Part shown: piece by piece, positions 6,034 to 12,088 of the stretch
How the letters are laid out: each line of letters opens with the position of its first letter
Position numbering within the stretch: the stretch's first letter is position 1
NCBI GenBank assembly: GCA_038232055.1
Contig: JBBSIN010000039.1
Coordinates: forward strand, 1-22,964
Source: JBBSIN01 sp038232055
GTDB lineage: Bacteria; Actinomycetota; Actinomycetes; JADGOV01
Direction: 5' to 3'
DNA: 22,964 nucleotides
Notes under the pieces: generated by a model
Told to the model about the DNA's origin: nothing
What the model saw: the letters and a program-made list of their open reading frames with translations, nothing else
The model's database searches: none
Made by a program: the position numbers and the translations under genes

Positions 6034-6975
6034 TCAGGACAGTACGTGGCGCGGCGGCCGGCGCCGGACCGGCGCCTTCGTCCCGCCGCGGCGCCGCCGC
6101 AGGGCGACCCCGGCAACGACGCCTCCCGCCACGGCGCCCATGCCGGCCGCCGTCGGGATGGCGTAGATCGCCGCTTTGCGACCGGTGCGGAAGTCGCGAA
6201 TCTCCCAACCGCGCCGCTTCGCCTCGCGGCGCAGGTCGGAGTCCGGATTGATCGCAACCGGATGGCCGACCAAGGACAGCATCGGGATGTCGTTGCAGGA
6301 GTCGCTGTACGCCGAGCAGCGGGCCAGGTCGAGCCGCTCTCGCTCGGCGAGCGCCTTGACGGCGGCGGCCTTCGCCGGCCCGTGCAGGGGCTCGCCGACC
6401 AGCCGGCCGGTATAGACGCCGTCGACGTTCTCGGCCACCGTGCCGAGAGCGCCGGTGAGGGTGAGCCGCCCGGCAATGACGCTCGCCAGCTCCACCGGCG
6501 TCGCCGTCACGAGCCACACCCGCTGCCCGGCGTCGAGGTGCTGCTGGGCGAGGGCCCGCGTGCCGGCCCAGATGCGTTCGGCCATCAGCTCGTCGTAGAT
6601 CTCCTCGCCGAGGACGGCGATCTCGTCGACCCGCATGCCGACGACGAAGGCGAGAGCCGCCTCCCGGGCCTGCAGCATGCCGCCGCGGCTCTCGCCGGTG
6701 CCGAGCCGGAAGGCGACCTGCTGGCGGGCGAAACGAAGCAGGTCACGCGTTGTGAAGTACTTGCGAGCGGCGAGGCCGCGGGCAAAGTGGTAGATCGACG
6801 CGCCGATCATCATTGTGTTGTCGAGGTCGAAGAAGGCCGCCGCCGTCGGGTCCGGCGGCACATGCAGTGCGGGCTCGACCTCCGCCGCCGCGGCCGACGC
6901 CTGACCGGCGAGGGTCGCCGTGTCGACGTCGCGCCGCCTGTGTCGCCTGCGTCGCCTGCGTCGCAGCCGCACCAT
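6034..6975 (-). CDS. HAD-IB family phosphatase, SerB1-like
   Basis: A 313-residue haloacid dehalogenase-superfamily phosphatase, subfamily IB, similar to mycobacterial SerB1, which lies in the same neighbourhood there. Motif I is FFDLDNT (D50 nucleophile, D52 acid, T54). Motif II lies in VWLVTATP. Motif III is the lysine near GPAKAAAVKAL. Motif IV is AYSDSCNDIPML. The long helical cap between motifs I and II (ARGLAARKYF...) is characteristic of this group. A C-terminal hydrophobic segment (AIPTAAGMGAVAGGVVAG) followed by RRRR suggests a tail anchor. The start at 6975 is chosen for its GGAGG (6987-6991); a start at 7056 has no such site. The N-terminus carries a run of arginines. Whether it hydrolyses phosphoserine or a lipid phosphate is open. 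Confidence 0.85.
   Translation of the reverse strand: MVRLRRRRRRRHRRRDVDTATLAGQASAAAAEVEPALHVPPDPTAAAFFDLDNTMMIGASIYHFARGLAARKYFTTRDLLRFARQQVAFRLGTGESRGGMLQAREAALAFVVGMRVDEIAVLGEEIYDELMAERIWAGTRALAQQHLDAGQRVWLVTATPVELASVIAGRLTLTGALGTVAENVDGVYTGRLVGEPLHGPAKAAAVKALAERERLDLARCSAYSDSCNDIPMLSLVGHPVAINPDSDLRREAKRRGWEIRDFRTGRKAAIYAIPTAAGMGAVAGGVVAGVALRRRRGGTKAPVRRRPPRHVLS
6060..6076. terminator. Palindrome near convergent gene ends
   Basis: GGCGCCGG-A-CCGGCGCC is a perfect palindrome inside the last codons of the SerB1-like gene, 34 nt past the protease stop at 6026. The two genes converge with only 7 nt between stops, so any hairpin terminator must lie in coding sequence. In a genome this GC-rich the palindrome may be chance. 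Confidence 0.3.
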
Positions 6976-7067
6976 GCCCGTCGCATCCTCCAGAGCTGCT
7001 TCGTCGCTCGGGCACCATGCCCCGTCGGAACCCAGCCTAGAGGCCGCTCGGCTCATGGCCGAAGGGC

Positions 7068-8354
7068 TCAGCTGGGGCTGGGCGTCGGCGACGGCGAGGG
7101 GGGCACGTCGCTGGCCTGCGGGCTCGGGGGTGGCGACTCGCCCGGCGACGGCGAGGCGCTCGGAAGTCCGGTGGAGGGATCGGTCGGTGGCGGGGAGATC
7201 GGCGGCTCGGTGGGCGGGTCCGACGGAACCTCCGACGGCGAGTCCGCGGGCGAGGGCGTCGACGACTCGGTCGGCTCAGCCGCGGGCGACTCTGCCGACG
7301 AGTCGGCGGGCGACTCTGCGGGTGTCGGTGTGGGCGCCGGAACGGGCAGCGCGTCCGGCGACGGCGAGGCCGGAGCGACCGGGGCGTCGGTCGCCGGGGG
7401 TACGACGGGCAGCGGCGGGACCGGCGGGAGCGGTCCTGCGTCGACCGGCGACGCGGCCACGATCTGCCGTAGCTGCGCGTCGAGCTCTCGGGTCTGCTGG
7501 CTCGGCGCCGACGCGCTCGCTGGAGCCGGCAGCCGGTCTGCCTGCTGGCTGACGGAGACCAGCAACTTCAGCGACACCTCCGCGTTGGTCCGCACCTCCG
7601 TGGGAATCTCTGGGACCAGGGCCGCCAGCCGGGTGAAGTGGGCCTGGGAATACTGGTGGAGCAGAGTCAGCGGCTCCTGGTCGTGCGACTCCTGCCATGC
7701 CTCCGTCAGATCGCGGGTGCCCGCGACGGTCTCGCTGTCCATGTCCGAGAGTGCATCGCGCACCAGGGACGTGGTGCTCGAGCGCATGGCAACGGCACCG
7801 GCCAGCGGACGCCCAGGGCGCGCCGCGATCGCGCCCACGTCGCTGCCGACGAGCCCCGCCACCTCATCGAGACGCGCCTCGGCGAAGGCGAAGTGCTGCT
7901 TGGCTCGGGCGATCTTGCCGTGGGTCGTGGACAGTTTCAGCGCCTCTGTCGCCCGTTTCACGCCGTAGAGGGCGTCACCGGGTAGCGCACGGCTGCCGGC
8001 CACGCCGACGCCGACGATCGCCAACAGGGCCATCGCCAGACCTGCGACGGCCGCCGTACGGCGCGGCGAGTGCCAACCCTCGAGCCACCCGGGGAGCCAC
8101 CGTACGTCGGGCTTCCGGCCGGCTTGCCCGGAAACGGTGCGCTGTGCGGGCACCGTGACGTCGGCAAACTGGGCGGCGGCGAGCTGAAGCAGCGACCCGC
8201 GTTGCTGCCGCCGGACGTCGGGGTTCATCTCGGCCCTGCACACCGGAAGCGCGCGGGTCAGGGTGACCAGCGGGGCAAGCGCAGGGCTGGGCCGCACGCC
8301 GTCGTCCACCGCGCGGGCGAACTCCTGCGCGCGGCGGCGCGTCAGCGTAGGCAC
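7068..8354 (-). CDS. rsbN: RsbN-like anti-sigma factor, DUF5667 membrane protein
   Basis: A 428-residue single-pass membrane protein directly downstream of a BldN-type sigma gene, as RsbN is in Streptomyces. Its start, TRRRAQEFARAVDDG, resembles the short RsbN cytoplasmic sigma-binding region. A membrane helix follows (about 100-120), then a DUF5667 region beginning ALPGDALYGVKRATE (about 123-137), which is probably extracytoplasmic. The last 110 or so residues are Pro/Ser/Glu/Asp-rich low complexity. Expected role: hold the sigma factor at the membrane until an unknown signal. The GTG at 8354 is preferred over 8363 because AGGGGG (8363-8368) then stands 8 nt away. A candidate sigma-BldN promoter lies in the 85-nt gap upstream. 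The assignment rests on context and domain, so moderate to good. Confidence 0.8.
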   Translation of the reverse strand: MPTLTRRRAQEFARAVDDGVRPSPALAPLVTLTRALPVCRAEMNPDVRRQQRGSLLQLAAAQFADVTVPAQRTVSGQAGRKPDVRWLPGWLEGWHSPRRTAAVAGLAMALLAIVGVGVAGSRALPGDALYGVKRATEALKLSTTHGKIARAKQHFAFAEARLDEVAGLVGSDVGAIAARPGRPLAGAVAMRSSTTSLVRDALSDMDSETVAGTRDLTEAWQESHDQEPLTLLHQYSQAHFTRLAALVPEIPTEVRTNAEVSLKLLVSVSQQADRLPAPASASAPSQQTRELDAQLRQIVAASPVDAGPLPPVPPLPVVPPATDAPVAPASPSPDALPVPAPTPTPAESPADSSAESPAAEPTESSTPSPADSPSEVPSDPPTEPPISPPPTDPSTGLPSASPSPGESPPPSPQASDVPPSPSPTPSPS

Positions 8355-8362
8355 TGCCGCCA

Positions 8363-8368
8363 CCCCCT
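8363..8368 (-). promoter_or_regulatory. Ribosome binding site deciding the rsbN-like start
   Basis: On the minus strand AGGGGG stands 8 nt before the GTG at 8354. The next GTG upstream (8363) would overlap this site and has none of its own. Confidence 0.5.
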
Positions 8369-8402
8369 CGCGCGTGGTCCATCCGGCCGGGCTCCCGACA
8401 CC

Positions 8403-8432
8403 TCTAACGACGCGGGACGCGGGTCGGTTACG
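8403..8432 (-). promoter_or_regulatory. Candidate sigma-BldN-dependent promoter of rsbN
   Basis: On the minus strand CGTAACC (8426-8432) is followed after 16 bp by CGTTAGA (8403-8409). This resembles the CGTAAC / CGTTGA-type promoters I recall for sigma-BldN targets in Streptomyces, where rsbN is itself a target. Transcription would begin about 40 nt before the GTG at 8354. The match is by eye and from memory. Confidence 0.5.
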
Positions 8433-8448
8433 GGCCGCACCCTGGGGG

Positions 8449-9228
8449 TCACGGAAGGAACCCCTCTGGCAGCAGTCGCCGCAGCGCCCGTACGCCGCGG
8501 TACTGCAGGGCTTTCACGGCGCCCTCGTTCTTGGCGAGCACCCGCGCGGTCTCGCTCACCGAAAGCCCCGTGAGGAAACGCAGCACGATGCACTCCTGCT
8601 GCTCGGGGCCGAGCCGCTGAACCGCTGAGAGCAGCTCGGCTGAGCTGATCGAGTCGAGTACCTGCTGCTCGGGCCCCTCGACGGCGCCATCCACGCCGGC
8701 GCCGAACAGGTCGCCGGTGGGCACTTCGAAACGGAAGCGCGCCGACTTGTAGTGGTCGGCGACGAGATTGCGGGCAATCGTGACGAGCCAGGCGCCGAAG
8801 TCACGGCCCTGCCAGGAGAAGGAGGAGATCCGGCGCAGCGCACGCACGAACGTCTCGCTGGTCAGGTCCTCCGCCAGGCCGACGGAGCCGACGCGGCACA
8901 GCGCGTAGCGGTAGACGACGTCGACGTAGCGGTCGTAGAGCTCGCCGAACGCGTCGGCGTCGCCGGCCTGCGCTCGGGCGACGGCCGAGACCGACGGGTC
9001 GACGGACGGTGACGCGGGCTCGACGTACGGCTCCGGGCGGCTGCGCACCGGCGAAGCGCTCGAGGCCCGAGCCGGGCGGCGGGGAATCGCCGTGGCGGCA
9101 GCGACGCCGGGACCCTCGGCCATTGCCACCACGAGAAGCGGCGCCGGAAGGACGGATTCCCGCAAGGTCACGGTAAGGCGCTCGAGCCCAGCGGCGAGCG
9201 CCTGGAGCGCGTCGCTGGGGGCAGGCAT
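8449..9228 (-). CDS. bldN: BldN-family ECF sigma factor with N-terminal extension
   Basis: An RNA polymerase sigma factor of 259 residues. In Streptomyces BldN drives aerial-hyphae genes (chaplins, rodlins, bldM) and is made as a precursor with a long N-terminal extension. Here an 80-residue non-sigma extension precedes region 2. Region 2 (about 93-160) contains AFGELYDRYVDVVYRY, AEDLTSETFVRALRRISSF and WQGRDFGAWLVTIARNLVAD. Region 4 (about 195-252) contains LGPEQQECIVLRFLTGLSVSETA and a KNEGAVKALQYRGVRALRRLL recognition helix. These are nearly the BldN sequences I know. GGAG 5 nt before the ATG at 9228 supports the start. The downstream DUF5667 gene is the likely anti-sigma factor. The promoter may include TAGTAT (9295-9300). 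Recognition is confident; the developmental role in this organism is inferred. Confidence 0.9.
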   Translation of the reverse strand: MPAPSDALQALAAGLERLTVTLRESVLPAPLLVVAMAEGPGVAAATAIPRRPARASSASPVRSRPEPYVEPASPSVDPSVSAVARAQAGDADAFGELYDRYVDVVYRYALCRVGSVGLAEDLTSETFVRALRRISSFSWQGRDFGAWLVTIARNLVADHYKSARFRFEVPTGDLFGAGVDGAVEGPEQQVLDSISSAELLSAVQRLGPEQQECIVLRFLTGLSVSETARVLAKNEGAVKALQYRGVRALRRLLPEGFLP

Positions 9229-9395
9229 CCGGGCTCCGATGTCAGGCCTACGGCTCGGGGGCGCGGCGGCGAAGCCCCGCCTGAGGAGGGTCTCATACTA
9301 GGTGCAGATTGTCGGAATAGTTCTTGCTGGCGGGAATTGGACTTGCCCGCTCCGACCGAGCGGCCGAACGCCGGGAAGAGCCTAACCTCGTCGGC
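9229..9395. promoter_or_regulatory. Divergent promoter region: bldN and acyl-CoA synthetase
   Basis: On the minus strand TAGTAT (9295-9300) is a good TANNNT -10 for bldN, giving a leader of roughly 60 nt. On the plus strand TAACCT (9383-9388) ends 7 nt before the ATG at 9396 and looks like a leaderless promoter. A partial dyad GGAATAGTTC (9314-9323) lies between. I looked for a BldD-type operator and found none that is convincing. Confidence 0.45.
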
Positions 9396-11009
9396 ATGGG
9401 AACTTCGCAGGCGCGCCCGAACAGTGCCGGTGTCGGTGCCGGTAACGGTGACGGTGCCGGTGCGGACGAGGTCGGCGCCAACCTCGCCGACCTGGTGCGC
9501 CGGGCGGCCGCGAAGACTCCCGACAAGGTCGCCCTCCGGTTCCGTGACGACGTCATCTCCTGGCAGGAGCTCGACGACCGGGTCGACGCGACCGCTGCGG
9601 GACTGCGCCACCAGGGACTCGTGCCGGGCGACCGGGTGGCGCTGCTTCTCGGCAACACCCCGGACTTCGTCGCCGCCTACTTCGGCACTCTGCGGGCCAG
9701 CCTCGTCGCGGTGCCGGTCAATACCTCCTACACCGCCGAGGAGGTCGGACACCTGCTCCGCGACTCCGGTGCCCGCCTCGTGGTCAGTGGCCGCGCCGCC
9801 GCCGGCGTCCTGGCGGAGCTGACCGCGACGGTGCCGAACCTGGAGACGGTGGTCGTCACGGACACCGTCTCGGGTGCCGACGGAACCCTCTCGTACGACG
9901 ACCTGCTGGTGACGGGCGAGCCGTCGCAGGCAGTGGCGGGCGGTGACGACCTCGCCGTACTGATGTACACGTCGGGCACCTCGGGCCGGCCGAAGGGCGC
10001 GATGCTTTCCCACCGGGCGCTGCTGGCCAACCTCGACCAGACCAGCCGCATCGAGCCGCCCGCCGTCGCGGCCGACGACGTCGTCCTTCTCGTCCTACCG
10101 CTCTTTCACATCTACGGGCTGGGCGGCGGCCTCGGTGGCGTCGTACGCCACGGCGCGACAGGTGTGCTCGTCGAGCGGTTCGACCCGGTCGAGACGCTGA
10201 CGGAGGTCCGGCGGCACGGCGTGACGACGGTGGTCGGCGCCCCGACGATGTTCGTCGCCTGGTCGATGCTGCCGTACGTCGGTGAGGCGTTCGAAACGGT
10301 CCGGCTCGCCGTCTCCGGCGCTGCTCCGCTGCCACCGGCGGTGCACCGAACGATGTTGGAGCAGACCGGGCACCACGTCTTCGAGGGCTACGGGTTGACC
10401 GAGACCGCCCCGATCCTGACCACCACGCTGCTCAGTGAGGTGGCGAAACCCGGCTCGATCGGGCGCCCGATTCCCGGGGTCGAGCTGCTGCTGGTCGACG
10501 ACGCCGGCGCGGAGGTCGAGGAGGAGGACCCGGGCCAGATCCTCGTGCGGGGCGAGAACCTCTTCTCCGGTTACTGGCCGGATGGCCACGATGCGCCCGG
10601 CGCCGACGGCTGGTTCCCGACGGGGGACGTCGCCTATGCCGATGCCGACGGCGATCTCTTCCTCGTCGAACGGATGCGCGAGCTCGTCCTGGTCAGTGGC
10701 TTCAACGTCTACCCCCGCGAGGTGGAGGAGGTTCTCGCGACGCACCCGGATATCGCCGAGGTTGCCGTCATCGGCATCCCGAATCCGTACACCGGCGAAG
10801 CGGTCAAAGCCCTGGTGCGGATCCGGAACGGAGCCCGGCTCGGGGTCGAGGACGTCATCGCGCATGCCGCCCGCTCGCTGGCTCGCTTCAAGTGCCCGAC
10901 CACCGTGCAGTTCGTGGATACCCTGCCGCACTCCGCCACCGGCAAGGTAGCCAAGGGGCAGCTGCGGGAGGCGCAGGCCCTCCCGGAGGCCGAGACATCG
11001 GCGGGGTGA
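9396..11009 (+). CDS. Long-chain fatty acid-CoA ligase family (AMP-binding) enzyme
   Basis: ATP-dependent activation of a carboxylic acid to acyl-AMP and then the CoA thioester (ANL superfamily). The 537-residue protein has the full motif set: P-loop YTSGTSGRPKG (191-201), FHIYGLGGG (237-245), GYGLTETAP (331-339), GWFPTGD (405-411) with the ribose-binding D411, the hinge ERMRELVLVSGFNVYP (425-440), and PHSATGKVAKG (511-521) with catalytic K517. The substrate cannot be read from sequence. The ATG at 9396 has no ribosome binding site but has a leaderless -10. The N-terminal 25 residues are Gly-rich and come from a hexanucleotide repeat, so the folded domain starts near residue 28. The glutaredoxin-like gene follows within 6 nt and is probably cotranscribed. 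Confidence 0.9.
   Translation: MGTSQARPNSAGVGAGNGDGAGADEVGANLADLVRRAAAKTPDKVALRFRDDVISWQELDDRVDATAAGLRHQGLVPGDRVALLLGNTPDFVAAYFGTLRASLVAVPVNTSYTAEEVGHLLRDSGARLVVSGRAAAGVLAELTATVPNLETVVVTDTVSGADGTLSYDDLLVTGEPSQAVAGGDDLAVLMYTSGTSGRPKGAMLSHRALLANLDQTSRIEPPAVAADDVVLLVLPLFHIYGLGGGLGGVVRHGATGVLVERFDPVETLTEVRRHGVTTVVGAPTMFVAWSMLPYVGEAFETVRLAVSGAAPLPPAVHRTMLEQTGHHVFEGYGLTETAPILTTTLLSEVAKPGSIGRPIPGVELLLVDDAGAEVEEEDPGQILVRGENLFSGYWPDGHDAPGADGWFPTGDVAYADADGDLFLVERMRELVLVSGFNVYPREVEEVLATHPDIAEVAVIGIPNPYTGEAVKALVRIRNGARLGVEDVIAHAARSLARFKCPTTVQFVDTLPHSATGKVAKGQLREAQALPEAETSAG
9424..9465 (+). repeat. Degenerate GTGCCG hexanucleotide repeat
   Basis: Seven consecutive hexamers (GTGCCG, GTGTCG, GTGCCG, GTAACG, GTGACG, GTGCCG, GTGCGG) encode an alternating Gly-X stretch at residues about 10-23 of the acyl-CoA synthetase, before its folded domain. 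Likely a slippage-prone linker. Confidence 0.65.
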
Positions 11010-11014
11010 GGCCA

Positions 11015-11263
11015 GTGTCGGCGTCCGAGCACCGGGTGTCGCTGCTGACCAGGCCGGGCTGCTGCCTCTGCGACGACGCCCGTACGGTGCTGGCGCGGAT
11101 CTCGGCGGACCTCGGAGTCACGGTCGAGGAGCGCGACATCACCCGCGACCCAGCCGACTTCGCCCGTTACGCCGACTGGGTCCCGGTTGTTCTGCTCGAC
11201 GGCGCCGAACACGCGGTGTTCCGGGTCGACGAGCGGCGGCTCCGGCGCGACCTCGGCAGCTGA
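11015..11263 (+). CDS. Glutaredoxin-like protein (DUF836 family)
   Basis: An 82-residue thioredoxin-fold protein. It has an N-terminal beta strand, then GCCLCDDA with a C16-x-x-C19 redox pair, and the cis-proline loop WVPVVLLDG. Members of this family sit just upstream of hemA (or rex-hemA) in many actinobacteria, as Rv0508 does in Mycobacterium tuberculosis, but their substrate is not established. The GTG at 11015 has GGGG 8 nt upstream; GTG 11006, overlapping the previous stop as GTGA, is an alternative adding three residues. It is probably cotranscribed with the acyl-CoA synthetase. The Rex-controlled promoter begins 36 nt after its stop. The fold is confident; the role is unknown. Confidence 0.83.
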   Translation: MSASEHRVSLLTRPGCCLCDDARTVLARISADLGVTVEERDITRDPADFARYADWVPVVLLDGAEHAVFRVDERRLRRDLGS

Positions 11264-11299
11264 GCGTCAGCCTGCGCTGCATACCGACAATCAACGACT

Positions 11300-11328
11300 T
11301 TGTGCGTACGTTCACAAGGACGTAGGCT
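11300..11328 (+). promoter_or_regulatory. Rex operator overlapping the rex-hem operon promoter
   Basis: TTGTGCGTACGTTCACAA (11300-11317) matches the Rex consensus TTGTGAANNNNTTCACAA at all but two positions (C,G for A,A in the left half). The left half doubles as a -35 (TTGTGC, 11300-11305), followed by exactly 17 bp and the -10 TAGGCT (11323-11328). Bound Rex would cover the -35 and spacer. Predicted transcription start is near 11335, about 37 nt before the rex GTG. Confidence 0.88.
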
Positions 11329-11371
11329 CGGCGGCGTCCGCTGTGTCGAGCGTCGACGGGAGAAGCCAGCC

Positions 11372-12088
11372 GTGACCGCCTCGGCCAGCCGGCGTGCGCG
11401 CTCCCAGGTACCGGGTCGAGAGGTACCGGGTCGAGGCTCTCGGTACCGCAGCATCTCGGACGCGACGGTGGCCCGGCTGCCGCTCTACCTCCGCGCACTG
11501 CACACGCTGGCCGAGGGCGGCAAGCGCACCGTCTCCTCCGAGTCATTGGCCGCCGCCGCGGCTGTCAACTCCGCGAAGGTGCGCAAGGACCTCTCACAGC
11601 TCGGGTCCTACGGCGTACGCGGCGTCGGGTACGACGTCGAGTACCTCGTTTATCAGATCTCCCGGGAGTTGGGACTCACTCAGCGCTGGGCCGTCGTCAT
11701 CATCGGAATCGGCAACCTGGGGCACGCGCTGGCCAACTACGCCGGGTTCGCATCGCGCGGCTTCCGCGTCGCGGCCCTTCTCGACGACGACCCGGCCCGG
11801 GTCGGCGAGCAGGTGGCCGGCGTCGCCGTACGACCCGTCGGGGAGCTGGCCGAGATCGTTCGGCGGGAGGACGTCTCCATCGGCGTCATCTCCACACCGG
11901 CCCCGGCCGCTCAGGGCGTCTGCGACCGGCTGGTCGACGCGGGCGTCACGAGCATCCTCAACTTCGCGCCGACGCTGCTCTCCGTGCCGGACGGCGTCGA
12001 CGTGCGCAAGGTCGACCTCTCCATCGAGCTGCAGATTCTCGCCTTCCACGAGCAGCGCAAGACCACCTTTGAGGCGTTGCGGGCATGA
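11372..12088 (+). CDS. rex: Redox-sensing transcriptional repressor Rex
   Basis: Rex senses the NADH/NAD+ ratio: NAD+-bound Rex holds its operators and NADH releases it, switching on respiratory and fermentative genes when oxygen is short. The 238-residue protein has a winged-helix DNA-binding domain (about 25-100: LPLYLRALHTLAEGGKRTVSS, VNSAKVRKDLSQLGSYGVRGVGY) and a Rossmann domain with IGIGNLGHALANY (111-123), then the C-terminal domain-swap helix ending QILAFHEQRKTTFEALRA. The GTG at 11372 has GGGAGA about 9 nt upstream. A perfect 15-bp tandem repeat (11406-11435) lengthens the N-terminal tail. It is first in the operon, behind its own operator, so it is autoregulated. The stop overlaps hemA by 4 nt. 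Confidence 0.95.
   Translation: MTASASRRARSQVPGREVPGRGSRYRSISDATVARLPLYLRALHTLAEGGKRTVSSESLAAAAAVNSAKVRKDLSQLGSYGVRGVGYDVEYLVYQISRELGLTQRWAVVIIGIGNLGHALANYAGFASRGFRVAALLDDDPARVGEQVAGVAVRPVGELAEIVRREDVSIGVISTPAPAAQGVCDRLVDAGVTSILNFAPTLLSVPDGVDVRKVDLSIELQILAFHEQRKTTFEALRA
11406..11435 (+). repeat. Perfect 15-bp tandem duplication in the rex N-terminal tail
   Basis: Two identical copies of AGGTACCGGGTCGAG (11406-11420 and 11421-11435) add five codons in frame, giving VPGRE-VPGRG at residues 13-22. It precedes the winged-helix domain and is unlikely to disturb folding. Confidence 0.9.

Noticed and set aside
6975..7056. Longer N-terminus for the SerB1-like phosphatase from an ATG at 7056
   Set aside because: There is no ribosome binding site before 7056, whereas GGAGG precedes the ATG at 6975; the extra 27 residues resemble no family sequence.
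9229..9395. BldD-type operator upstream of bldN
   Set aside because: Streptomyces bldN is controlled by BldD, so I looked for the pattern, but no stretch fits the recalled consensus well enough.
11256..11280. Hairpin GCTGA-GCG-TCAGC after the glutaredoxin-like gene as terminator
   Set aside because: The stem is only 5 bp, partly within coding sequence, with no T-tract; it is too weak to claim.
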